Assembly (NCBI GenBank): GCA_035063885.1
Contig: JAPSFM010000149.1
Span: 1 to 10,982, forward strand
Source of the DNA: CAADGY01 sp900696665
GTDB taxonomy: Bacteria > Acidobacteriota > Terriglobia > Bryobacterales > Bryobacteraceae
Length of the DNA: 10,982 nt
Reading direction: 5' to 3'
In this document: positions 1 to 7,340 of the stretch, in pieces
Layout: every line of letters begins with the position of its first letter
How positions within the stretch are numbered: the first letter of the stretch is position 1
Made by a program: the position numbers and the translations under genes
Notes under the pieces: model-generated
What the model was told of the DNA's origin: nothing
Databases searched by the model: none
What the model saw: the letters and a program-made list of their open reading frames with translations, nothing else

Positions 1-904
1 GGAACCCAGTCCAAATCTTTGAAGGAACAGCCGGAAGTGGCAATATACGCCGCGCTCGGATGGCGATCTGTGTGGCTACAGCCGTGTCAACTGTCGAGTC
101 GAAGCCCACATCTTCGACGGAACTCCCGGCGATGGTGAAGCCTCCGGCACGCTGCAGGATGTACGTCTCACCGTGCCGGAGAATGGGCACGAGCGAGCCC
201 GGGTTGAGGTAATAAGCCAGCAGGTGGCCCTTTGCCGGTCCACACCGGGGAATCTCTGGACCCTCAATTGGAATGCTGCTGCTCCAGGCGCCCGCCGAAA
301 GAATAGCGGCCGCAGCGTGCAAGACACCTTCACCTGTCTGCACCTCAACTCCGGAATTAAACCGGAGAGCAAGCACCGGCATTTTCTGGCGCACGGAAAC
401 GTCGCGTGAGATGCAGGCAGCGTGGAGCGCCCGGACAAGGTGGTGAGGGTCTACCAAGGCGTCCTCCGGATAGAGCATCGCCCCTACGAGACCTTTCAAC
501 TCCAATCCAGGTACCAGGGATAACAGCGGCGCACCGGTTACCGGATCTGTGGGCACCCCCAACAGTTTCTGGGTAGCCGCCCGCTCCACCAACTGCGCCC
601 ATTCGTTCTCCGAATAGGCCAGTTCCACCCCACCGCAGCGCCTGAACTCGATGGAAGTATCGCTCTCTACCTGCAATTCGTTTACGAAGCTGGGATACAA
701 CCGGAAACTGTCGAGCGCAAACTGTGACCACTCGGTCCTTCGTTTAATCTCACCCCCCGGCGCCAGCATTCCAGCGGCGGCGGTGCTCGCCTGTCCCCCG
801 ACTGCTCCCGAGTCCAGAACGGCAACGGTGATTTTCTCCTGGGCCAGCCGCCAGGCGATCGAAAGCCCGATCACCCCCGCCCCCACAACGACAACATCCG
901 GCAT
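1..904 (-). CDS. thiO: ThiO-like FAD-dependent glycine/D-amino-acid oxidase (3' end outside window)
   Basis: A frame open from an ATG at 904 to the left edge gives 301 residues with no stop. The N-terminus is a Rossmann FAD-binding loop with G8, G10 and G13 (VVVGAGVIGLS) and an acidic residue after the second strand (VLDSG, D31), followed by STAAAGMLAP, the FAD-contacting stretch typical of glycine oxidase. Near the cut end, GETYILQRAGGFTIAGSSVE and VGFDS match the ThiO signature before the final FAD-binding segment, and the sequence breaks off at WTGF, where the family continues into a GFRP-type motif. Family members are about 370 residues, so roughly 60-70 are missing. The family deaminates glycine or small D-amino acids oxidatively, and ThiO supplies iminoacetate for the thiazole of thiamine. 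No thiamine gene is visible, so D-amino-acid oxidation is an alternative. An in-frame TGA just upstream of the ATG fixes the start; no strong ribosome site is seen. Confidence 0.85.
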   Translation of the reverse strand, partial: MPDVVVVGAGVIGLSIAWRLAQEKITVAVLDSGAVGGQASTAAAGMLAPGGEIKRRTEWSQFALDSFRLYPSFVNELQVESDTSIEFRRCGGVELAYSENEWAQLVERAATQKLLGVPTDPVTGAPLLSLVPGLELKGLVGAMLYPEDALVDPHHLVRALHAACISRDVSVRQKMPVLALRFNSGVEVQTGEGVLHAAAAILSAGAWSSSIPIEGPEIPRCGPAKGHLLAYYLNPGSLVPILRHGETYILQRAGGFTIAGSSVEDVGFDSTVDTAVATQIAIRARRILPLPAVPSKIWTGF

Positions 905-968
905 GTGAACTTGATTTCATCGTATCATCCGGTCTTTCACACCATCGATCCGATACAATTGTCTCCAG
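905..968. promoter_or_regulatory. Divergent promoter region between oxidase and aminotransferase
   Basis: This 64-base gap must hold the promoters of both divergent genes. On the plus strand TACAAT at 954-959 is a fair -10 element just before the aminotransferase ATG at 969, giving an almost leaderless transcript. On the minus strand TACGAT (924-919) is a weaker -10 candidate for the oxidase. I see no convincing -35 hexamer for either, and neither start has a clear Shine-Dalgarno sequence. Confidence 0.35.
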
Positions 969-1841
969 ATGCACAAGTTCATTCTCCACAACGGACAAAT
1001 CCATGAGGCATCTTCGAGACTTCTGGCGCCGGGTCAGGTTGGGGTGCTTTCCGGATGGGGAGTGTTCAGCACGATCCGGATATTCGACGGCGTGTTATTC
1101 GCGTTTGAGCGGCATTGGGCGCGCATGAAGAAGGATGCCGAAATCATGCGGGTTCCGTTCCCAACCGATCCTCGCCAAGTCGAGGATTCGCTATTGGAAT
1201 TGGTGGATGCAAATCAGGCATCGAATGCGGCTCTTCGCATCGCGGTTGTGAGGAATCGCGGAGGCATTTGGGAAGGACCAGGTATCAAGCGGGACTTCGA
1301 CGTCGTGGCGTTGACAACAAATGTGAGGAATTGGGGCCAGGGCGTCAAACTCGGCATCGCGGCACAAGCCCGCCATGCTCAGTCGAGGTTTGCCGGGGTG
1401 AAGATCCTGTCGTGGGCCGAGAACCTGGTGTTATACGAAGACGCGTATAGCCAGGGTTATGATGAGGTTGTCTTGCTGAACGAACGCGGTGAAGTGAGCG
1501 AATGCACGTCCGCAAACATTTTCTGTTCCAACGGAAATCGTGTCTTGACGCCACCACTGGTTTCAGGATGCCTGCCGGGTGTCACCCGGGAAGTGCTGCT
1601 GACCGACGTCCGTGTGGCAGGCATTTCCATTGAGGAACGTGTGCTAACGCCGACAGATCTTGAAGCCGCCGACGAAGTCTTTATCACTTCTACTACTCGC
1701 CAACTGCTGCCGGTGCTCTCTATCCAAGGTCTTGCGATCCGCGCCAAGGGGCACGCCCGCGAAAAGCTGCAGGCGGCCTTCTCGGAGTACGTGGACCGGT
1801 ATGTCTCCGCTCATCGTGGCGCGGACACAAAGACTCGTTAG
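969..1841 (+). CDS. Class IV PLP aminotransferase (branched-chain / D-amino-acid aminotransferase / aminodeoxychorismate lyase family)
   Basis: A 290-residue protein of fold-type IV PLP enzymes. The Schiff-base lysine is K145 in GVKILSWAENL. It is followed by the usual spacer with Y164 and by the family signature EVSECTSANIF, with E178 binding the PLP pyridine nitrogen and N183 conserved. The phosphate-binding loop is seen in SGCLPGVTRE (199-208), and TSTTRQLLPV near 234-243 is the C-terminal active-site strand. The N-terminus has the typical NGQ...GWGVFSTIRIFDG layout. Length is normal. The reaction is either transamination (BCAT, DAAT) or release of 4-aminobenzoate from aminodeoxychorismate (PabC). 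These cannot be separated safely by eye, although the lack of a strong BCAT signature and the divergent amine oxidase make an amino-acid or D-amino-acid role attractive. The ATG at 969 is the first in frame; the stop is TAG. Confidence 0.88.
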   Translation: MHKFILHNGQIHEASSRLLAPGQVGVLSGWGVFSTIRIFDGVLFAFERHWARMKKDAEIMRVPFPTDPRQVEDSLLELVDANQASNAALRIAVVRNRGGIWEGPGIKRDFDVVALTTNVRNWGQGVKLGIAAQARHAQSRFAGVKILSWAENLVLYEDAYSQGYDEVVLLNERGEVSECTSANIFCSNGNRVLTPPLVSGCLPGVTREVLLTDVRVAGISIEERVLTPTDLEAADEVFITSTTRQLLPVLSIQGLAIRAKGHAREKLQAAFSEYVDRYVSAHRGADTKTR

Positions 1842-2369
1842 CACAGCTACGAGGGGATGGACAAAAAGAAAATGGTTCCAAGTGACCCAAGTAGCAGCTT
1901 GTTCTCCAGCCTGCATGCTAGGCCTGAACGTGGCACTCGGGAACATCGCGCTTTCCCCGGTCACTCGACGAAAGATACTTTCGCACCTCCCGCGTCAATG
2001 CTTCCGGGACAGCCTCAATCATTTCCCGATAGAAGCCGACTTCTCGAAACGGCCTTTCACTCGCCCATTCCGACTATTTCGTTTCCAAAACAGCCGATAT
2101 GGGGTCGATGCTCCCGGCCTATTTCTTCAAAGTCCCGCTGAAATCCTGTTCTACCCGTTCGGTCTGAAACTCCGCTCCTCAATGCTTTTGGCATCGGGGA
2201 GAATCTACATTCCAAACCCGTTGCAGTACAAGCTAAATTTCAACGGTCCTGAACCCATCTACAAACTTGAACTCCCCTTCAGGGTTCCCCCTTCCGGATC
2301 ACAGCCACAAGCTCGAGCGAGTCAGAAAGCTTGCCGTAGCAGGTTACCCGATTGCCTTTTGCTCCCCGC

Positions 2370-2395
2370 TGGCCGCTAAACTATAAAGTCGGCCA
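2370..2395. repeat. Small inverted repeat with AT-rich loop
   Basis: TGGCCG at 2370-2375 pairs perfectly with CGGCCA at 2390-2395 around a 14-base loop containing ACTATAAAG. There is no T-run on either side, so it is not a standard intrinsic terminator. It lies downstream of both converging genes and could only weakly act in transcript ending. Confidence 0.3.
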
Positions 2396-2411
2396 CCAGC
2401 AGATCATCGTT

Positions 2412-2447
2412 CCAGGCTCGCTGTTTCCTACCCAGCTCGCTGTTCCT
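2412..2447. repeat. Imperfect tandem direct repeat, period 19
   Basis: GCTCGCTGTT occurs at 2416-2425 and again at 2435-2444. The flanks match as well (CCAG or CCA before, TCCT or CCT after), giving about 17 similar bases per copy. Only two copies exist. It is in the gene-free stretch and could be a duplication scar or a protein-binding pair; the sequence does not say which. Confidence 0.4.
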
Positions 2448-2614
2448 CAAACCTCTTGGAACCATCCCTATGATGGCCCCAAATCCGTTTTTAGTCAAAT
2501 GAAATCTTTGCATGTTGGCCGGATTTCAAAAGAATTTATATCACTTATTGTCAGCTACTTACACAGGCTTCGCGGTGGATTCGCTGTGTATAAAACAGGA
2601 GTGGATCAATATGT

Positions 2615-3721
2615 TTACTGTGTCGCCGGTTTCCGGTTGAGTTTCAGGATCATTCCGGTATCAGTGGCAGCCCAGATATTATCCGGACCCGCGGCGGCCA
2701 TGATGACCCCTGTTGCTGTCGCCCGGTAGTCGACTTCCATTTCGGACCACTTAGACAAATCGTCACTCGACAGAATCCGGACTCTCCCCGGCACGGGCAG
2801 ATGCATAAGAGTTCCGGGCGGCTCAATTGCCCCCAGATAGGCCGGCCCATCCGGAATCCAGACGAGATCTGTTACAGCCCGATCCTTTTGGCGGAATACG
2901 CGGTCGCTTCTTCCGGTGCGAAGGTCGACCCGGTATACTTCCGCCGGATATTGAAAGGACCCGTGGAACTGAAACAGCGCCAGCCCGGAGCCGTCTCGAC
3001 GGAAATCGATGGAAGTGACTGTCCCGAAAAGAGAGGAGTTGGAAGCTTGCCAGTTTTTACCCGAGTCCGCAGTCTGCAACAGAAGTGTCAGGGTGGGCCA
3101 TTCCGGGCGCTTGCCTCCCTCCGGATCGATCCATGCCGGCAATCGGGGCTCATTCCTCCGGGAGGGCTTACTGGACCCGACGATAATGCCCACCTGCGGC
3201 GTGGCAAAATCGATGCATCGGTAGGCGCTGTCCTTCGGATTCCCCTTGGGGGCGTCCGCAGCCGCCACTCTCGTCCATTCGCTGCCACCGTCGTGGGTTT
3301 CAAGCACCTGTTTTTTTCCGCCTATCGCCCACCCATGCTCGGGAGTGATGAAATACACCCGGATCATGTCCCGGATCCCTTTGACTTTTTTCCAGTCCCG
3401 CCCCGCCTCCTGGGTTTGCCAGATTCCCTTCTCGGTCACCATCCAGCCCAGGGAGTCATTCAGAAAGAAGAGAGAAATGGGGGTCTCTCTGAGACGCTGC
3501 ATCTCCCAGGTGCGGCCGCCATCCCCGGTCAGGACAACGACTGGGCGCTCACGCCCCTTCTCGGTCAGCGTCCCAATCGCGATACCCCTCTGCTCCGAAG
3601 GAAAAGCGAGATCCTGGAAGACAAGTTGCGAATCCAGCTTGTCGTAGAAATACTGCAGTTCCCACTTCCCCGCGCCTTGGCCCAGGCTGGCGAACAACAC
3701 CACGAGAAGGATGGGCCTCAC
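2615..3721 (-). CDS. Secreted BNR-repeat / Ycf48-like beta-propeller protein
   Basis: From the GTG at 3721 the product is 368 residues. Residues 1-17 form a signal peptide (basic R2, hydrophobic ILLVVLFASL, cleavage near A17), so the protein is exported. The mature part holds at least four BNR/Asp-box motifs with the D-x-G-x-x-W pattern or close variants: TGDGGRTW (65-72), TQEAGRDW (103-110), THDGGSEW (142-149) and TADSGKNW (217-224). Blade-like strands such as GWMVTEKG and GWAIGG lie between them, as in Ycf48 and sialidase-type propellers. No sialidase catalytic set is evident, so a binding or assembly role is more likely than hydrolysis. It is the second gene of a unit with the GAF protein, 13 bases after that gene's stop. 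Upstream in-frame codons to 3946 lie inside the GAF gene and are not used. The stop is TAA. Confidence 0.85.
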   Translation of the reverse strand: MRPILLVVLFASLGQGAGKWELQYFYDKLDSQLVFQDLAFPSEQRGIAIGTLTEKGRERPVVVLTGDGGRTWEMQRLRETPISLFFLNDSLGWMVTEKGIWQTQEAGRDWKKVKGIRDMIRVYFITPEHGWAIGGKKQVLETHDGGSEWTRVAAADAPKGNPKDSAYRCIDFATPQVGIIVGSSKPSRRNEPRLPAWIDPEGGKRPEWPTLTLLLQTADSGKNWQASNSSLFGTVTSIDFRRDGSGLALFQFHGSFQYPAEVYRVDLRTGRSDRVFRQKDRAVTDLVWIPDGPAYLGAIEPPGTLMHLPVPGRVRILSSDDLSKWSEMEVDYRATATGVIMAAAGPDNIWAATDTGMILKLNRKPATQ

Positions 3722-3727
3722 CACCAT

Positions 3728-3732
3728 CTCCT
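3728..3732 (-). promoter_or_regulatory. Shine-Dalgarno AGGAG that selects a GTG start
   Basis: On the minus strand AGGAG is followed directly by ATG (3727-3725), then GTG (3724-3722) and GTG (3721-3719), all in one frame. The ATG touches the AGGAG, which is too close for initiation, while the second GTG sits at the ideal six-base spacing. That makes MRPILLVV the likely N-terminus. The AGGAG lies between the GAF stop and the propeller start, which suits translational coupling. Confidence 0.7.
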
Positions 3733-3734
3733 GT

Positions 3735-4337
3735 TTAAGATTGCCTCTCGTGCGCCGCGGGACCCGAGGAAAGCACCAGTTCGACGTGATTCGCCGCCTC
3801 AACCGCGGTAGGCTCCATTCTGGCCAGAACCAGCAGACAACCGACCTGTTCGCCAACCGTAGTAAGCAATTCCATCTCGCTTCCGCTGTGGGCATGAGGA
3901 AGTTTGTGCTGCACGTTGATGACACCCACCACACGATTGCGGGCAATCACCGGCGCCGATAAGAAAGCCTCGTATGTATCTTCGGGGAGGTCGCGGAAAT
4001 ACTTGAACCGGGGGTCTTTATAGACTTCTCTGGAAATAGCGAGCAATCTCCTCTCGCGCGCGACCCACCCGGTTAAACCCTCGCTCATCTTCAGCCGGAC
4101 ATTACCGACCGCGGCCGAATGAGTTGTATTCGAGGCGCAAAGTACCAGTTCGTCGTTGTCAATGAGATAAACCAGACAGGAATCGCACTGGGTGAACTCA
4201 ACCACCAGGGAAACAATGCCCTTGAGGACTTCCTGCAAGCTCAATTCACGCACCATAAACCGGCTGATCTTCTGGAAAAGGCGGAGTTGCTGTTCGGTAC
4301 GCTCGAGGCGGAATTCCAGATCCTTCGATTTAGGCAC
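3735..4337 (-). CDS. GAF-domain protein, small sensory or regulatory protein
   Basis: From the GTG at 4337 the product is 200 residues, soluble, without a signal or membrane segment. Residues 4-27 look like a short amphipathic coiled coil (KDLEFRLERTEQQLRLFQKI). A GAF domain spans about 33-168: helix LSLQEVLKGIVSLVVEFT, strand DSCLVYLI, then EGLTGWVARERRLLAI and the end strands SAPVIARNRVVGVINVQHK. The wording around LTGWVARE and DPRF.....LPED resembles GAF domains of PtsP- and NifA-type proteins. No output domain (kinase, GGDEF, ANTAR, HTH) follows, only a short tail, so it probably binds a small ligand or partner. It leads the unit with the propeller gene. The start is uncertain: GTG at 4337 is preceded by GGGA at a long spacing, and an in-frame TTG lies farther upstream. 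No in-frame ATG lies between 4338 and the peptidase promoter. Confidence 0.8.
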   Translation of the reverse strand: MPKSKDLEFRLERTEQQLRLFQKISRFMVRELSLQEVLKGIVSLVVEFTQCDSCLVYLIDNDELVLCASNTTHSAAVGNVRLKMSEGLTGWVARERRLLAISREVYKDPRFKYFRDLPEDTYEAFLSAPVIARNRVVGVINVQHKLPHAHSGSEMELLTTVGEQVGCLLVLARMEPTAVEAANHVELVLSSGPAAHERQS

Positions 4338-4447
4338 GTGCTTATTATCCCAGAAAAGGCCGCAGACCCGGCTTCCACAACTCAATATCCTTTTAGCGCA
4401 AGAATCCGGACTGTCCGCTATACTGAAAAAGACTGGGAGCTTATGGA
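4338..4447. promoter_or_regulatory. Divergent control region, GAF/propeller unit versus S41 peptidase
   Basis: This gap of 110 bases serves both directions. On the plus strand TATACT at 4419-4424 is a good -10 element, placing a transcript start near 4431 and leaving a leader of under 20 bases before the peptidase ATG; no clear -35 is seen. On the minus strand GATAAT lies only six bases ahead of the GAF GTG, so a leaderless GAF transcript is possible. No operator-like palindrome stands out. Confidence 0.4.
4435..4439 (+). promoter_or_regulatory. Shine-Dalgarno GGGAG of the S41 peptidase gene
   Basis: GGGAG lies eight bases ahead of the ATG at 4448. An ATG at 4443 is nearer but out of frame, so the 4448 start is chosen. 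It gives a clean signal peptide. Confidence 0.7.
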
Positions 4448-6058
4448 ATGGCCCAACCCCGGCGGTCACTGTTTTACCTTCCCCTCACCCTGATTTTGTT
4501 CTCCCTTTTGGGAGGCCTGATTGGTCCGGGTCTCGCGCCCACGGCGGCAGCGACCTCGGACGACGACATTCGGCAGAGTGTTGAAACATTCACCAAGGTT
4601 CTTTCCGTATTGGAGGAAAATACGGCGGAGCCTATAGATACGGACAAGGCGATCTATAACGGCGCCATTTCGAGCATGCTTCGGACGCTTGATCCGCACT
4701 CCAGTTTCTTCGATCCGAAGCTTTTCCAGGTTCTACAGGAAGAACAGCGGGGCCAGTATTTCGGCGTCGGAATGCTGGTAGGCGCTCGTGAGGGTGGGGT
4801 GGTTGTCGTATATCCATTCTCCAATTCGCCGGCGTTCCAGGGCGGCATTCATCCCGGGGACATGATTATTGCCGTCGATGGCAAGCCCACCGTGAAGGCG
4901 ACCACTTCGGAAGTCGCGGATTTGCTGAAAGGCCCCAGGGGCACAACCGTTCAGGTCACCGTTCGACGCCGTGGTGCAAGCGAACCGCTACGTTTCACGC
5001 TCGTGCGGAATAGTATTCCGCGGGCTACGGTGCAGAACGCCTTCCGCATCCGGCCCAAAATCGGGTATGTCCGTATCGAGTCCTTCAACGAGAACACCAG
5101 CCGGGAGTTCGAAGAGAGCCTGCGGGAGCTGGACGAATCAACCCTGGAAGGTCTGGTGCTGGATATGCGGAGTAATCCTGGCGGTCTGCTCCGGGAAGGT
5201 GTGGCGATTGCAGACCGTTTTCTCCGAAAGGGCCAGTTGATCGTCTCCCACCGTGGCCGGGCATCGGCCGAGCGTCCCTATGTCGCAAAGCGGGGCAACA
5301 ACGGCCGCGAATACCCGCTCGTCGTGCTGGTGGACCGCACTTCCGCCTCCGCCGCGGAGATTGTAGCGGGCGCTCTGCAAGACCATGATCGCGCCTGGAT
5401 CGTAGGCGAACCTACCTTCGGGAAGGGCTTGGTGCAATCGCAATACCCGCTATCGTCCAATACCGCTCTCCTGCTTACGACGGCCAAGTACTACACCCCG
5501 AGCGGGCGGCTCATCCAGCGGGATTACTCGAATCGTTCATTTTTCGAGTACTACGCGCATAAGGATCTGACAGAACGGGATCCGAAAGATATGAAGGCCA
5601 CCGACAGCGGCCGGCCGGTATTCGGGGGCGGTGGAATCACACCCGACGAAGAGTACACGCGTGAAAAGCTGAATGCATTCCAGACAGCACTGCTGCGGCG
5701 GGACGCGTTCGCCAATTACACAGCCCAATATTTCGGCAGCCGCAAGACAGAGTTGCCTGCCAACTGGACCCCGGGGCGGGAAATCGAGGACGACTTCCAC
5801 CAGTTCCTCCTGAAGGAGGGCGTTCCGTTTACCGAAGCGGATTTCGCAGCCAATCACGAATGGATCCGGCAGCGCCTGCAAGTCGACATGTATCTCACCG
5901 CGAAGGGGAAGGATTCCGCGGACAGGCTATCGATCGAGATTGACCAGCAGGTCGCGCAAGCCATCGATTCGATGCCGAAGGCTAAGGCGCTGATCGAAGC
6001 CGCAAAGGGCATCCTGGCGAAACGCGCGGCGGCCGCCCCATCCCCCGTTTCGCCTTAG
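4448..6058 (+). CDS. S41 family C-terminal processing peptidase (CtpA/Prc type) with PDZ domain
   Basis: A 536-residue periplasmic serine protease. Residues 1-35 are a signal peptide (MAQPRRSL, hydrophobic LPLTLILFSLLGGLIG, AAA region). A helical N-terminal part contains the family's LRTLDPHSSFFDP (78-90). The PDZ domain spans about 100-187 (GVGMLVGAREGGVVVVYPF, then GGIHPGDMIIAVDGK). The protease domain follows, with GLVLDMRSNPGGLL (235-248) and the Ser-Lys site: S301 in DRTSASAAEI, K326 and Q330 in TFGKGLVQ. These fit the spacing of E. coli Prc (S452, K477, Q481). The family cleaves non-polar C-termini of envelope proteins and trims lipoproteins, peptidoglycan hydrolases or, in phototrophs, D1. 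After about residue 390 comes a roughly 145-residue helical extension ending in an Ala/Pro-rich tail; its role is unknown. It is divergent from the GAF/propeller unit and its TAG stop lies nine bases from the next gene's stop. Confidence 0.93.
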   Translation: MAQPRRSLFYLPLTLILFSLLGGLIGPGLAPTAAATSDDDIRQSVETFTKVLSVLEENTAEPIDTDKAIYNGAISSMLRTLDPHSSFFDPKLFQVLQEEQRGQYFGVGMLVGAREGGVVVVYPFSNSPAFQGGIHPGDMIIAVDGKPTVKATTSEVADLLKGPRGTTVQVTVRRRGASEPLRFTLVRNSIPRATVQNAFRIRPKIGYVRIESFNENTSREFEESLRELDESTLEGLVLDMRSNPGGLLREGVAIADRFLRKGQLIVSHRGRASAERPYVAKRGNNGREYPLVVLVDRTSASAAEIVAGALQDHDRAWIVGEPTFGKGLVQSQYPLSSNTALLLTTAKYYTPSGRLIQRDYSNRSFFEYYAHKDLTERDPKDMKATDSGRPVFGGGGITPDEEYTREKLNAFQTALLRRDAFANYTAQYFGSRKTELPANWTPGREIEDDFHQFLLKEGVPFTEADFAANHEWIRQRLQVDMYLTAKGKDSADRLSIEIDQQVAQAIDSMPKAKALIEAAKGILAKRAAAAPSPVSP

Positions 6059-6067
6059 TCCGCGCGC

Positions 6068-7288
6068 TTACACTTTTTCCGGTGGAGGTACAGGACCCCG
6101 GCTGAAGAGGGATTTCTCCGGCGCCTGGTATTTCACACCCAGGTGTGGAGTATCTATCTTTCGATGTTCATAGGACGAATCCATCAGGGCCGCCAGCGCT
6201 CCCGTGGTAAGCAGCGTCCGCTCGACGGGGTAGGGAGGCTTTCCGGTAAGCACGAGTTCTTCGATGTAGTACGTCAGCGCGCTGAAATGGCTGAACGGAC
6301 GGGCGGGTTGCAGCCAGATCTCCGTGGCAAGCGGTTCCCTTCGCTCCGGCAGGTTTGTAGCAAAGACACACTGATCCAGGTATCCGTTCAGCATATACAC
6401 CGCCGCCTCCAATCCATCGCGATACCGGAGCACGAATACAGCAGGGTTCTTCGTAACTTCGCGCATAGATCCGGCTTTGCGGGTTTCGCTCCGCGCAACA
6501 GCCGATTCCAACAAAGGACCGGCCCAGGCGTTTTCTGAAGTCCACGTCCACACGCCGGGCCCTTCGATCGCATGTACCTGCGATATGCCGGTTTCGCCGC
6601 CCCGCCGCCGTTCTACCATGCACTGAAGCGCCTCGAGCGCGTGGAAGCCATAGGCTTCCCTACCGCCATAGAACGCGGCAACGGCATGACGGAGCGGAGT
6701 CCCCTTCTGCAACTCCACGGGCGGGCGCCGCCAAGTCACCGGCAGCGAAGAGCCTGCCATCATCGGAAAGCCCAGTTCGCGCGACTGATCGTACATCCAT
6801 TTGGCCTTCTTCCATTCCACCGACAGATGCTTGTCCGTAAATACCGGCACGCTGCGCCCGCTGGAACGGAATACTTCGACGATCTTGCTGAAGAGCTCGT
6901 AGCGAGGGTATAGCTTCTGGCCCTTTTCGTTCGTCGGATAATTGCCGTGCTCGCCGATCAGAACGACACCGTCGACAGCCAGCTTTCCCGTGCCGAGCGT
7001 CAGCGCTTCGGCGATGGTGGGTTTGATGGCGACGGCGTGTTTCGCCGCCATGGCGCGGCTCATGTCATTCGCAGGCACCTGGTCCGTGTACATCGAGACC
7101 ATCTTCACGCGGGGCTGGCGGCGCCGGCCGTCAAAATCGTACCCTTCGAGCAGGCGTCCGGCGATCACATCGGCATGCGAGTTGTGCCGGTATTCGGTGA
7201 TGATGGCGGCTAGCGTTTTAGGTGCTGTCTGAAAGGCGGCCAGTGGAGCCAGACCGGGGACGGCCAGAAATTCACGACGTCTGATCAT
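6068..7288 (-). CDS. Tat-exported protein with Gfo/Idh/MocA-like layout, function unknown
   Basis: A 406-residue protein starting at the ATG at 7288. The N-terminus has a twin-arginine motif (R4-R5-E-F-L) and a short hydrophobic stretch, so export folded through Tat is likely. The body reads like a Gfo/Idh oxidoreductase: strand LAAIITEY, a helix, strand VKMVSMYTD, then ALTLG and a strand VDGVVLIGEHGNYP (105-118) where the family has its D-x-V-x-I...H segment. PVFTDKHLS (148-156) follows where EKP normally stands, then a C-terminal half with HALEALQCMVERR and strand-rich sequence. The usual glycine-rich dinucleotide loop after the first strand is absent (ITEYRHNSHAD), so NAD(P) binding is doubtful. 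H114, D152, K153 and H154 look like possible site residues. The ribosome site is weak. It is convergent with the peptidase gene and 119 bases downstream of the barrel gene. The Gfo/Idh relation is inferred by eye, so the family call is moderate. Confidence 0.75.
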   Translation of the reverse strand: MIRRREFLAVPGLAPLAAFQTAPKTLAAIITEYRHNSHADVIAGRLLEGYDFDGRRRQPRVKMVSMYTDQVPANDMSRAMAAKHAVAIKPTIAEALTLGTGKLAVDGVVLIGEHGNYPTNEKGQKLYPRYELFSKIVEVFRSSGRSVPVFTDKHLSVEWKKAKWMYDQSRELGFPMMAGSSLPVTWRRPPVELQKGTPLRHAVAAFYGGREAYGFHALEALQCMVERRRGGETGISQVHAIEGPGVWTWTSENAWAGPLLESAVARSETRKAGSMREVTKNPAVFVLRYRDGLEAAVYMLNGYLDQCVFATNLPERREPLATEIWLQPARPFSHFSALTYYIEELVLTGKPPYPVERTLLTTGALAALMDSSYEHRKIDTPHLGVKYQAPEKSLFSRGPVPPPEKV

Positions 7289-7340
7289 TGCTCGATTTTA
7301 CACGCTGGATGACGCCGTGGCCGCTCCATCGCGGTCACCG

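Larger units (their letters stand above)
1842..2614. other. Long gap without a defensible gene
   Basis: About 770 bases between the converging ends of the aminotransferase and the propeller gene. One plus-strand frame stays open from inside the aminotransferase gene to 2379, and another runs 2352-2729 into the 3' end of the propeller gene. Neither has a ribosome site, a recognisable motif or the strong third-position bias of its neighbours, and the second overlaps a real gene. The stretch from about 2480 to 2615 is clearly AT-richer than the rest. It holds an imperfect direct repeat (2412-2447) and a 6-bp stem-loop (2370-2395). It may be a decayed gene or spacer; nothing allows a functional name. 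Confidence 0.5.

Noticed and set aside
1660..2379. Plus-strand frame of 239 codons overlapping the aminotransferase 3' end
   Set aside because: It starts inside a confident gene in another frame and has no ribosome site or known motif. It is kept only as a possible remnant in the findings.
2568..2592. ACACAG/CTGTGT inverted repeat downstream of the propeller stop, considered as a terminator
   Set aside because: The stem has only six pairs, the loop is long and there is no T-run, so it does not meet the usual terminator pattern.
2352..2729. Plus-strand frame of 125 codons
   Set aside because: It runs over 100 bases into the 3' end of the propeller gene on the other strand and has no family features.
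2801..3811. Long plus-strand open frame of 336 codons opposite the propeller gene
   Set aside because: The minus strand here carries a signal peptide and four BNR motifs with a good ribosome site. The plus frame has no motif and is a shadow of a GC-rich gene.
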